Assembly (NCBI GenBank): GCA_964036045.1
Contig: OZ038398.1
Location: 32,058,207-32,122,206, forward strand
DNA: 64,000 nt
Source: Eutreptiella sp. 'Long Island Sound 2002'
Lineage: Eukaryota; Euglenozoa; Euglenophyceae; Eutreptiales; Eutreptiaceae
Direction: 5' to 3'
Position 1 is the first letter of the stretch. The number at the start of each line of letters is the position of its first letter. A program made the position numbers and the translations under genes. The notes under the pieces are model-generated. The model had not been told where the DNA came from. It ran no database searches and was given only the letters and a program-made list of their open reading frames with translations. Shown in pieces: positions 21,021 to 31,500 of this stretch.

Positions 21021-21040
21021 TTCCGTAGTGACCAAGGAGC

Positions 21041-21334
21041 ATGCCATGCTCAGCGTGTGAAGATTGCCGCTGCCAAGGAGCTGCAAGGCTTCGTTCAGAG
21101 CGAGACGAGGAGTCACGCGAAGCGCAAAGACTCCGTGGCGAGCGAGATGACAAGCGGCAAGCAGTACAGGAGCTGGAAAAGACCGTGGCGCGGCTACGAA
21201 GTGAACGAGATGCCGCAGCGGCCGAGTTACAAAAGCTGAAGGAGCTGATCAGTCAAGGCAAGCCGCCACGCCAAAAAGAAGGACCGCGCAAGACTCACAG
21301 AGGAGTTCGTGCAGTGAAGGCAAACAACGGCTGA
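21041..21334 (+). CDS. Coiled-coil protein of element D (97 residues)
   Basis: The ATG at 21041 opens the first frame after the primer site. After a Cys-containing start (MPCSACEDCRCQGAARLRSE) the sequence is almost entirely Glu/Arg/Lys with Leu/Val spaced in heptads up to about residue 70, then a basic Gly/Pro tail. This suggests a rod-like, RNA-binding or gag-like oligomerising protein. No enzyme motif exists. The frame ends at 21334, and a GT donor-like AAAGGTACGT lies a few bases downstream. The role in particle formation is inference from position; the ORF could also be a gag remnant. Confidence 0.45.
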   Translation: MPCSACEDCRCQGAARLRSERDEESREAQRLRGERDDKRQAVQELEKTVARLRSERDAAAAELQKLKELISQGKPPRQKEGPRKTHRGVRAVKANNG

Positions 21335-21339
21335 ACTCT

Positions 21340-22809
21340 TCAACAAAGGTACGTGCACGCAGATCAGTGAGCGCATTCAGCGATCGAACGCGTTGAAGGC
21401 GTGATCGAGGATCAAGGAGCGCACGCAGCGCTCAGTGGAGATGGACAAGTGCAAGCAGTCCGTTGGAGAGCAAGGAGCGCGGGCAGCGCTCAGTGGCGAA
21501 CAAGAAGTGCGCGCAGCGCTTGGTGTGGGCAGGGAGCACGCGTAGGTCTCAGAGGAGAGCAAGGAGATGGCTAAATACGCCTTTGTTTGTCTGTAGGCGC
21601 TTCTTGGCGCGCCTGCATGCTTAGCAGCTGTGAAATTTCTTTTGGAACTGATATGAATTGTTTATATTATTAAACTGTAAGGGTGAACGGAGTGCGAAGC
21701 ACGCCTCCGTGTTTGTTTGTCTTTGCCCGCAGCGTGTTGACTGTGTCTGTGCGGGAGAGCAAGCGTGTGCGAGTATGAGCGTGAGCCTACAGTGCTAGTG
21801 CGACAAGCGTGTGTGCGAAAGAAGCGAGTGGTTGCCTGCGACTGTGCGCGTGCAGCAGCCTGCTGCAGTGGTGAATGTGTGCGCTGGTGCCTTGTGCATG
21901 CGCGCTGCTGTTTGGTTCGGCCTGCGTGTTGTTGGCCTTCGCGTGTGTGCGCATCCGCCGGCTCGCCTGCACTGGCTGCAGCGAAGGTGCTTACATGAAA
22001 AGATTTACGACAACTTTGTATGTTTATTATGTTTGTTAGTATGCAACAGCTGTGTAGACCTGCAGGCAGCGGATGCTCATTCAAATGAGCAGATGACAAA
22101 ATTCGCTATGACAGCCAAGCCAGTTTGGGGCTCTGCAACACTTTTGAAGGTGCTGCATAGCCATATGGAGGTATGGGCTTGGGTTGGTTTGCCTGTTTGA
22201 GGCAACGTGTTGGCTCTGTGATGAGCACTCTTTTCTTGGCTATTTGACTTGTACGGCTCACAGTCTTTGCACCAGCACGTACACTGATGTACATTGTCCC
22301 GCACGGCACAAACGCAGCCTTGCTGTGCACATGCGAACTGAGGTAGACAAACGACACAGTTTGTTTTTGTGTCTTGTTGTTTTCCACCCAGTGTTCGACT
22401 GCATTCTTGTGTGTGTCCAAAACTGCAGGTTTTGAGAAACATGCAGGATTTTCCCCTAGGTTGAGAAACTTTTGCAGGTTTTTCGAAATGGTGGCAGTTT
22501 TTCACACAAAAGCAGCATGGTTTTTCATTATATTATCAGAAAAGTTCAAGTAGAACTGTTGTTTTTTCATATAGTGTGAACCAGCTTAGCAGGGGAGTGT
22601 TCACCACACCCCCTGATATGGACTGGGGTTTTGGAGCTTTAGGCATTTCAGGCTTTCCCCAACCCAACATAAAAAGCAGAATGATTAGTATAGGCACACT
22701 TTCAGAATGTCTATTTTGTAGGCATTTTAGAAAAAGAAGCCAGTGACAACCCCACTATTGGGTTATCAGTCCAGCCCTGCCTCTGACTTTCAGAGGTATG
22801 GCTGAACTT
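21340..22809. other. Non-coding interior of element D
   Basis: 21380-21560 is built of imperfect repeats of a unit around GAGCAAGGAGCGCGGGCAGC. 21720-21960 is GT/GC-rich. The rest shows no gene. Confidence 0.5.
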
Positions 22810-22819
22810 AGGACGGGAG
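22810..22819 (+). promoter_or_regulatory. Polypurine tract of element D
   Basis: AGGACGGGAG directly abuts the TGTAAT start of the 3' LTR, the expected place for the plus-strand primer. Confidence 0.6.
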
Positions 22820-23137
22820 TGTAATGACATTGCCACTGGCAGTGCTGGCGTGCACGCGCTGAACATTGCGAGATCACATTAGAGATCACGCATCGCGCGC
22901 ACAGCGCATGTTGAAATGTTTGAATAATGAAATGTGTATGGATTTTATTATCTTGTCAATATTTTATTATTGTTTGTGCACAGGAACTGCCAGCTTATCA
23001 CGTAGTGATACCGTTATCAAGGATTGACAATATCAAGGTCTTGTGCAGTTCCTGTGCATGTCCGGATTTCAGCATAAGGTGTGGTTCTTGGTTACAAAGC
23101 GGGGAAAGATAGACATAAACACAACGGTATTATTACC
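22820..23137 (+). repeat. 3' LTR of element D
   Basis: Direct copy of the 5' LTR. In this copy an internal 14-bp inverted repeat (TGCACAGGAACTGC against GCAGTTCCTGTGCA) and a hairpin TATCACGTAGTGATA are perfect; in the 5' LTR both are damaged by substitutions. Confidence 0.9.
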
Positions 23138-25331
23138 CTTGCCGCAGCCACTAGGCCACCTGCAGGGGCTGACATACAGCCAGGGGTATGCACAGCCATT
23201 ACTGTTCAGAGAAAATTGCTGAAATGGACTGAGATATGATACAATGTCCTAACCCCAAGACCTGAAATCCTGAACTATGGTCCCTCTACTTTCCTTCGGG
23301 TATCCTACACTCTATCCTGAGTGGGGGGGTCACTGCGACCTAAAATCCTAGCTGACGATGGGAAAAAATACCTGAGAAAGCACCAAAAGGTTTCAAACAG
23401 AAAATCACCCAGGCAAAAATTCTGACCTAAACTTCCGGCCTAAAACTCAAGGGGGCAGTTTTCCAAAAACGGATATTCAAAACAGTTCTACTTGATTCTA
23501 CTTATCGCCCATGCCATTTGTCTGGTCCAAAAAAAAATTCCTGCACCAAAAAGACCATGCTCAGAAGTTTGAAAAAAAAAATCAGCAAACACACAAGCAG
23601 CACAAACAGGGCAAGCAGCACACAAAAAAATCTGTGAGTCTGTTCTGAACCGACCCACTGTGCTGGCAACCCTTAAACTAATGTCCAGATTGCTGATGCA
23701 TTTGCTTCATTGACTTAAATTACTTCTGAGCTTCGCGATGGTTCGTCAGTACTCCGGCCCTGCAATCCTGAAAGATAGCAGAGCACAAAAGCAGGAGTCC
23801 TTAGACGTGGGGGGGTGGGGGGGGTGGTGCAGATCCGACGAATGAAAACAGACGTGGCTCACTGGGCGTTGAAAAACAGTTTGGGTCCTGAATTCTGAAT
23901 TGACTTCATCTTAGTGTACCTGAAAACAGAGCAGGAAGTAAAAAAAGATGGATAAGGGTTGAGAAAATCAGCGGATCAGGGCAAACGAACTTGCATGGAT
24001 ACAATGCAGCAAGCACATGCGCAAGTGTGCACACGTGCATACATTAGTAAACAAAATTCCTGGGCGTCCCCAGAAAAAAACGCAAGTAAACAGTACACGG
24101 GCCTGCAGCACATATGTTGCTGAGGCGTGGCCCCCCTCCCACTGTGGGGTGCTACCCGCAGGCAAAAAAAACTGCACCCCAAAATTCCCTTGCAAAAAAA
24201 AAAAAAAGCAGAATTTTCCCATACACTCTGGCCTAGAGTGCATGTACCCACTGAGGCACTAACTCCTCTGAAGTGGGGGGCTGGAGTCACTGCGAGAGCA
24301 GTGGCTCTGCAATGTAACTCTGCAAAGGCAGAGCATATGAGTCCCAAACTGGGACAGTGGGTGGGGAGGGTACCAAAAAAATATCATAAGTTTACCAATA
24401 GAATAGATATGGGAGTAGAGCACCGGCAGATGCACAGGCATGCTCTAGCTCTCAAACAGGAGCAAAGAGGTAAAAAGAGCCACACTGTGACTCTGAAAAA
24501 TTCCAGCAGTCTTTTGAAAAAAATTCCTCTTGTCAGCAAAACAAGCCAAAATTGGGTTGACATCTCACGAGCAAAATGCTCAAAATCAGGCCAGCGTACA
24601 ACTCGGCCTGAAGCCTCATATTCAAAAAACTGAAGCAAGGCTGCACATCAGTGTGAGCCACTGAGCACAAAAACAGTGCTTTTTGAGCGCCGAAGGCGCT
24701 TGGTGTCAAACCCGTTTTTCTTATCTAGCTCATTTGAGCTAGGATCTACCATAAAAAACTGACGAAGACTGAAAAAAACTCAAAGACAAGCCGAACGCAC
24801 AAAGCGCCTTACTGCCCAAGGACAAGGCCCAGGGTAGGTGCGCGGTGCTCAGTGCTATTCAGCGCTTCGATGCTCCCACAACTGATTGAGGTATCGGATG
24901 TGACACTGACTGAAGTGAGAATGAGCTGAGTCGGAATCCAGGCTATACAGTGGGAGACTGCCACTGCGGTGTCTCTCCACTGTGCAAGCGCGCACGAACA
25001 CTCGCAACACACACTGAAAACCTTTAGTCTACTCAGCCGTTTTCCTGCTTGACATGCTCAGCTCTTTCATTGCGCTGCCTCTGGTGCAGCGCTCATCACC
25101 TTCACTCGTGGCCGCAGGTGTGCGCTCTCCTCAGTGTAACTCGTCGGAGCGCTCTTATTCAACCTGACTGGTTTTCTCACTCGAACTTGTCAACCGAACT
25201 CTCACTCTGCTCGACGCCGGCACTCCAACGCGCGCTTCAGCGAACACAGGTCCAGGGAAAGCTTTGCGAAACCCATTCCTTCAGTAAGAGCGCAGCATCA
25301 TTACAAAAGGGGCGTGGCCAGGAGCACAGCT
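23138..25331. other. Non-coding stretch
   Basis: No gene seen. A-rich runs near 23530-23640 and 24160-24215. A diverged copy of a dispersed repeat is possible at about 24830-24960. Confidence 0.5.
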
Positions 25332-25751
25332 TCAACAAGCCTCTTGGGGTTTGCGCCGCCGACCCGTGCTCCAACGCGGAGGCCGCCAAGGGGACAGGGA
25401 GAGCGCAACAGCGCACAGACTGGCCGCCACCAGTGACTCCACCACGGCAACCTCGTCTTCCAAAGCTGAATCAACCCACGTTTCTCTTTTGCACAATTCC
25501 TCACCAGCTAAATGTGCCCGGACCGTTTCAAAACTTCCATAGCATTCAGTACGCCGTCTATTTCGTAACTGATTTTCATTCCATCGCCGTAACGTCTCAC
25601 ATTCTCGACGCTGTAGTTCTTGTTGTACCAGAGGCTTCACACTTGGACTATTTGAACTCAGTTTTTGCGGACGGCGGACATTTAGCACTGTCAAGTCAGG
25701 AACCATGAAACCACTGTGTCCCAGCAGATCCCCCATCTCGAAGTTCGACAA
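25332..25751 (-). CDS. Unrecognised open frame (139 codons)
   Basis: An open frame on the minus strand with a charged, helix-prone middle (SVKPLVQQELQRRECETLRR, then ETVRAHLAGEELCKRETW) and no low-complexity bias over the first 110 residues. I know no family for it. It could be an exon, a transposon relic or chance. Confidence 0.2.
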   Translation of the reverse strand: MSNFEMGDLLGHSGFMVPDLTVLNVRRPQKLSSNSPSVKPLVQQELQRRECETLRRWNENQLRNRRRTECYGSFETVRAHLAGEELCKRETWVDSALEDEVAVVESLVAASLCAVALSLSPWRPPRWSTGRRRKPQEAC

Positions 25752-27060
25752 TTTTGTATACCCTATGGGGTACTGGACTGATCTCTTTTACGGCGAGCAA
25801 TTTGCAAAGCACTACACCAACTCCGTGGATCACTCTTTGAAATTGTCGAAATCCTTCATGATCAGTCCATACAGAGAATCCTGAATTACAAACAGAAACT
25901 CAAGTGTGCCTCAGTCGACCAAGGCGTGGTGAAGTCCCTGCCAGCAGACCTGAAGGCCCTCAAGTCCTAGTAATAGCTTTATGCATACAGGGAGTTTGGT
26001 CTCTCGTGGAAAAAGGTTTTGTGGACTGTGTGACAGTCTGGGTAACACGGGTAAGTCTTGTTTTCTTTTCTCAGTCTCAGGCCTTTCAGTATGAGTACAG
26101 TCCCTTTGTAGGTGTACATGCCTGGCGGATGTTTGTCTTGTTCTAACCTTTGTTACCTGGGGCGTCCTGAATTTCTGGTTTTGTGGTACTGACAGCTGGT
26201 AGTGACTGCAGACCCTGTCAGGGTACTAGAGAGTGTGGAGGGTCTGGAGGCCCTGTTGTACTGGAGAGTCTGCAGGGTCGGGTTACTTGAGATTTCATAC
26301 GTTGCAGGTATTACACACATTGCAGGCGTTACAGACAGTGCAGTGTAAACGTGCTCAGACATTGCAGATGTTACGGACAGTGCACACAGTGCAGATGTGT
26401 GCACACGTTGCAGATACTACAGACGCGCTGTGTATCAGTGGCCCGTGTTCTCTGTGCATCCTGGTCGCCTTTTCCCTAATGCTCTGATGTCAGTACCCCA
26501 GTATTTCAGTATGCCTGTGATGCCACATGGCAGAATTCAGGGTACCCAAGTGTCCCAGTATGCCTGTGATCCCATGTGGCAGGATTCAAGGTATCCCAAT
26601 TCAGGACTGCTTGCTGTTGTCAGTGATCGTGAATCATTTGACATACTTCAGTTTTTCAATGGTGTTGAGTTTTAGTTTTTTACTCGTCACGTATCCAGAT
26701 GTCCAGCTGTCTGTGTTGGCAGGGCAGTCCTTCGAGGTCTGTGGTGTAGTGCCCTTGTAGACATCCCCACTTTCAGTGTAGAGTCTTTTTTGTTTCCATT
26801 TCAACATCTTCAGAGTCTCGTGTAGTTCGCATGCGATGACACTATGGACAGTGTAGGGGGCTGAGTATGGCTGCCTGTGGGCTGGTGTGGGCCTCCTTGG
26901 CTGATTGCGGCTGGCACGGCCCCCTGGGGCTGGCGCGGCTCGCTCGTGCCGGAAACGACCGACTACCCCCTTCGGGATTGATACTATATGCCCAGCGCAT
27001 ACACAGTGCACCTCCGCTAAAATACCCGAGGCTGAACCTGAAGTATGTACAGTACTATTG
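25752..27060. other. Non-coding stretch with degenerate short tandem repeats
   Basis: 26290-26420 is a degenerate array of TTACAGACAGTGCA-like units. 26490-26600 holds an imperfect duplication containing CAGTATGCCTGTGAT twice. No gene was recognised. Confidence 0.5.
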
Positions 27061-27700
27061 AACAAGGTGAGCAGACAAAAGTACTGTCACCCCACCCCTG
27101 GGACCTCTCCGAACCGAAAGTGCCCTGCGTGTGATGAGGCCCATCTCCTAGACGTCATTTCCACAGTGGCGCTGTGCCCCGCCATGTCACAACACCTCGG
27201 GCGACTGGCAGACGCATGGGGACCCAACCTCAGCCCCGGGGAGTGGCGAAACGGGGAAGCCGGGGAGGGATGGGGCTCCGAGCCCTGTGAACCCGGGGGA
27301 CTCCGCCACCAGGCAGGAGGTGAGTCTTGGAGGGCCCCCCACTAGGACCCGGTGGGGAGGATATCACCTGGCCCGACCAGCTGGCCCCCCGAGGCCGAAA
27401 GGCGTCTAGTACCCGCAAAATCAAACCTCAAACCTCAAACCCCAACCTCAGCCCCCGGGGAACATGGCTGGTTGGCTGGGAACCGGTCCCGAGGTGAACT
27501 TCGCAATTTCGCCCGGACTCTTGTCCCAAAGTCTCTTTTCGACGTTCTAGCCCCTGACAAAGAGCAAAGGGCTTTCCTCAAGTCAATTCTCCCTGAACGC
27601 CGGCGTCGGCTAACGGCCGCAATTAAAGACATATGCTCGTATCGCCGCGAACACCCAGCTCCTGATCCCCTTCCCCCGCCCCTGACTGCCAATACATTTT
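27061..27700 (+). pseudogene. Probable 3' remnant of a LINE ORF2
   Basis: One frame gives a Cys pair and hydrophobic segment (KCPACDEAHLLDVISTVALC). After a frame change near 27340, a second frame gives FARTLVPKSLFDVLAPDKEQ and then RRRRLTAAIKDICSYRREH. A CX2C motif followed by a basic helical tail is typical of the C-terminal end of non-LTR retrotransposon proteins, which is my reason for the call. RT and endonuclease are absent, so the assignment stays weak. Confidence 0.3.
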
Positions 27701-28393
27701 TTGACTCCTGGGGCCCCTACAGCACCTCTGATCGCCCGGCTGCTCGCCGTCAACACATCTACCACCCTCCTGCCCCTCTCCCCCAAACGGTCAAATCCTG
27801 CTTGGGTGGCCACAAACGTCAGGCTCGCCCCCCCCCCGTCCAGTCATCCTGCCAAACGACATCAGAACGCCACCCCCTCGTGCGCTCGCCGTCAGTCCTC
27901 CATTTCCCATTTCCTTTCTGCCATCTGAACCTCAGGTGTCAAGCCAACGTTACGACAAAGAATGAGCCTAATTCCGTAAGTTTCCTTTATAGTCACAGAC
28001 TACCACCTTTCAGTGTAGAGTCTGGGGGGGAGGTGGAAAAAATTGATTTCTTTCAACGTCGCTACAATTGAGGTGATTGCGTTGCAGATTTAGACTGTAC
28101 AGTGCCAGACAAATCGTAGATTACAGTAGGACAGATCGCGTCGCTTGCGGGCCGCGATCAGTGCTGACAGGTGCATCATTCAATTGTGCCGCCAGCCGCT
28201 CCTCGGCTGACTCTTGCTGGTTCTGACTAGGCTGCTCAACCCCGTCCATGGGTTAACAAAAACAAAGACAGGAAAGCTGCCTAAACATTGGAGATGCAAA
28301 CAAAAGTTGAGACGAGGCACAACTAGTGATACCATTCCACTGGCTGGATCTGGAACCTTGGCTTGGATCCGAACTACGATACCACAGTATTCA
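27701..28393. other. Non-coding stretch
   Basis: Pro-rich translations in the first 400 bases look like compositional artefacts. A 17-base segment CTTTCAGTGTAGAGTCT at 28007-28023 is an exact copy of 26770-26786. Confidence 0.4.
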
Positions 28394-29150
28394 CCTGTTC
28401 CTCATTCAACTCCGTGAAGAACAGCTTTGAGTTCCGTGGGTCTGTCCCCGGGAGTAGATGGACTTCATCAGAGTTCAGGCCAATAGACCCCAACAGCCCG
28501 TTGATTAGGTCATTGTGAATGTGCACAGCGTATTGGTTATCCCGCACGTCCGGCTCGTGGAACACCACCTTGTCAACTTCTGCCCCAGGCGTCATAAGCC
28601 GCAGAAGCTTATACGTTGGGAGCGGAGATAGGCTTCTGGATTCCCTTGTGCTGCTTGCAATCCAGAAATGAAATCGGTCATGTGTGCGCATGTGCATGAG
28701 GGACCTGTCCTCCATTTGCAGCTTTTCGCAACCGAAAGGCAAGTTCGAGTTGAGGGCAAGTGCCCGATTGAGGAATGATGGCCTGCCATCATCATCGCTG
28801 ACAGGTTCAAGCAGGATTGCAACAAAACGGCCCAGCATGGGCAAGTCCGCAAGTAGTCTCTTAATCGCATGTTGAATTTTGTCATATTAAGTCATTTCCC
28901 CAACGAGCACGACATTGGGGCGACTGCCGTAAAGGACGGCAGCAAGATTTTCAGACGAGTCGCAGTCCTTGAAGAGGTCGTACGACAGGGAGGCAGCCTC
29001 TGGAACTCCACTCTTCAGCACCACTTCGTCCTGAATGATATAGTCGGCGTCGTCGATGGCTGCCAAACACGCCAATTGACCGGCGTCGGCAAGAACGATG
29101 ACCTCATCGCCTGGCGTGGCCAGACGGGCCTGGGTGTCCCGGACACTCAT
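28394..29150 (-). CDS. Unrecognised protein-coding region with one in-frame TAA
   Basis: From the ATG at 29150 the minus strand encodes a non-repetitive, normally composed protein (GDEVIVLADAGQLACLAAID, DLFKDCDSSENLAAVL), meets TAA at 28889-28887, then continues in the same frame (LPMLGRFVAILLEPVSDDDG, FHEPDVRDNQYAVHIHNDL) to EEQ, where CAG-GTGAAT makes a good splice donor at 28393/28392. The quality on both sides of the TAA says one gene. The stop may be a nonsense mutation (one transition from CAA), or part of a 45-base AT-rich GT-AG mini-intron (minus strand GTTGGGG...ATTAAG) that would keep the frame. I do not recognise the family. Further exons should lie below 28374 and above 29170. Confidence 0.45.
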
Positions 29151-29169
29151 GCGGTCAGGGGACAAGGAG

Positions 29170-30600
29170 GTGGCGTCGGCGACAGTTTGTCAAGGCCCAG
29201 CGGCCCGGGCAAGCATGGACAAAAAGACACCGAAAAAAAATAGACACTCAGAAAGTGGGGGGGGGAGGGGGACCCCTCCCCCCCTTGGTTGACCAAAACC
29301 TTGGGGGTCGGCGGGTCGGGCGGTCAGCCGCTGGGCCCCCCCAGGGGGGGGGGGGGTCGGTGGGTACCCAACATAAATACCTCAAAATGATCCCCATGAC
29401 ACACTGATCATTTTGAATATGCACAAGTGGGGTAAAAATTTTTTCAAAAAAAATTGTCCATCAACTCAGGCTCCCATCAGCCAAGGTCCGACCTGGAGGC
29501 CAGGTTGGGGTCAAAATCCTTTTTTGTGCTTTTTAGCCATTTTTGAATTCTCCACGAAATTCTGAGTATTTTGAGTACAGACACATAGGGTCGAACAAAA
29601 AAATTTCCCCCTGCCCTATGCCTAAAACAAAAGCTCCGGCGCCTCTGGCGCCGACAAAGCACATTGTTCCGTACGACAACTTTGGGGTCCGTAGAGGGGG
29701 GTCACCCCCCCCCCCCCCCCGTTTGGGGTCGGGTCCCGACCTGGAGCGCCCCCCGTGCTTGGTGAGCACATGCCGCGCGCCACACCAGAGGGATCGGGCC
29801 TGCTGCAGACTTTGGAGGATTGATTGGATGAGTGAAAGACAAATCACTTTTTCGTGTCTGAGACAGGGCACTCATCCTTGGCCTCCGTCCTGCACTGCCA
29901 TGCAAAGTGTGATGAATCACAAAGCACAGACGGAGGGTCGATCTCGATCCCGATGGGTCACAAGTATAGACGCGAGCTCCATCTCGATCCCATGTATGCA
30001 ACTGGGCAACAGCTCAAGACTGGGCGTCCTGGTGTCCCCGTTGTTTGCCATACACCATCGTGGTGCATGGGAGATGAATCCTGCCTGCTCTGACCTTAAG
30101 AGGATTGGTTGGGCGAGTAAAAGAGAAATCAAAAACACAACTGATACAGCAACTGAAGTAGAGTTGAGGCAATGCACTCCTGGCCGGGGGGGCAGAGGAA
30201 GGGAAGGATATTCAGGAGCTTCGCCTGTGGACCTAATAGTACTGGCCCATTCCAGAGCTTTCCTGTCGGATCGCTGGTGGATAAACGTTGCCATCATGCC
30301 GGCAAACTGAGAGGCTGCCCCTAACACTGCTCCGGTGCGCTCATGGGCATTTGCGTTCACGTGCATGCCATGGCCCACAGTGACAGCCTGTGTCCCTAGG
30401 GCTATTGGCATGTCTTTCTGGGTGAGGCTCTCGTGGAGGGACTCTGGCTGTGCCTATGCAGGCTGGTTTGGCTCTACCATGCAAAAAAAAAAAGTGGCAT
30501 GATTCCCGTCCCTTGCAATTTTTTAATGGATCTGGGCACCTCCATGGCATGCTGTGTGTGCCCTGCAGAAGACCTCAACACCAAAGAAAATGGCAGATGT
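29170..30600. other. Non-coding stretch with G/C homopolymers
   Basis: Long G or C runs at 29258-29285, 29340-29357 and 29700-29720 can pair with each other. A roughly 33-base segment at 29812 (GAGGATTGATTGGATGAGTG) recurs diverged at 30099. Confidence 0.5.
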
Positions 30601-31500
30601 AGTTGGTTGGTGGTCGTTGTTCAGTGTTTGGTGGTGGTTGTTAGGTGGTAAGTGGTTGGTGGGGTTATTAGCTGGTTGCTGGTGGTTGCTGGCGGTCGGT
30701 TGCTGGTGGTTGGTGGTGGTTGCTACGTGGTTGTTAGGTGGTTGGTGGGTGGCGGTTTGGTGGTTACTAGGGGTTCAATGGTCGGTTGACTGAACGATTG
30801 ACTGAATGTCCCCGCCATAGACAATCTCAGCCGTTGGTCCAGTGGTTCTTGCGCAGTCATTGTGCTCCCTTCTTGGTTGGGGTGCTCCACTATCGTATGT
30901 ACATCGGATGAGGGATCCTGGCACTGGCTGGTAAGTACAGTGGTTTTAGTGCTCTGTGCTGTAACCTGCTGTAACCTGATGTTTCCGTGGAGGACCAGAT
31001 CAATAATGTTGCGGCGCCCGTTTGTCGGGCTGCATACGACCAGGTGGCTACCAGGTGGTTGGTAGGTGGTCGGTAGGTGGTTTTTCGTTTGTTATTCGGT
31101 GGTTGGTGGTGGCCGTTAGGTGATTGTTACGTGGTTGTTAGGTGGTGGTCAGGTGGTTGGTGGTTGGTAGATGGTTGGTGGTGGTTGTTCGGTGGTTGTT
31201 AGGTGGTTGGTCGGTGGTTGGTGGGTGGTTTTTGGATGGTCAGTAGGTGGTTGGTGGTGGTTGTTAGGTGGTTGTAGGCGGTTGGTGGTGGTTGTTAGGT
31301 GGTTGTTACGGGGTTGTTAGGTGGTGGTCAGGTGGTTGGTGGTTGGTAGATGGTTGGTGGTGGTTGTTCGGTGGTTGTTAGGTGGTTGGTCGGTGGTTGG
31401 TGGGTGGTTTTTGGATGGTCAGTAGGTGGTTGGTGGTGGTTGTTAGGTGGTTGTAGGCGGTTGGTGGTGGTTGTTAGGTGGTTGTTAGGCGGTTGGTGGT
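30601..31500. repeat. GGTGGTT-type minisatellite with 179-bp higher-order unit
   Basis: 30601-30790 and 31040-31500 are made of GGTGGTT, GGTGGTTG and TTAGGTGG variants, purine/T-only on the plus strand. A 179-bp block starting at 31141 is repeated at 31320 almost unchanged. The 250 bases between the arrays are ordinary sequence. Long frames inside are compositional. Confidence 0.9.

Larger units (their letters stand above)
20688..23137 (+). mobile_element. Element D: compact non-autonomous LTR element (2450 bp)
   Basis: Two direct 318-bp LTRs (20688-21005 and 22820-23137) bracket a 1.8-kb interior. A primer-like TGGCCAGTCC starts at 21009, three bases after the 5' LTR, and a purine tract AGGACGGGAG ends at 22819 directly before the 3' LTR. 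Both fix the plus orientation. The interior has no protease, RT or integrase; its only plausible protein is a 97-residue coiled coil. Flanking bases (CCAAG left, CTTGC right) do not form a direct duplication, so one end may have recombined. Confidence 0.85.

Noticed and set aside
20683-23142. Target-site duplication for element D
   Set aside because: CCAAG on the left and CTTGC on the right do not match directly; LTRs and PPT support the element without it.
1603-29150. Reassigned stop codons (TAA/TAG read as Gln), suggested by in-frame stops replacing Gln codons at 1603-1605 and 28887-28889
   Set aside because: The 1660-codon LINE ORF2 and the 1400-codon-plus ORFs of element B contain no in-frame TAA or TAG, which would be common if these coded for Gln. 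Nonsense mutation, mini-intron or specific readthrough explain the cases better.
30554-30793. Trp/Val/Gly-rich frame resembling a membrane protein
   Set aside because: It is a translation of the GGTGGTT minisatellite.
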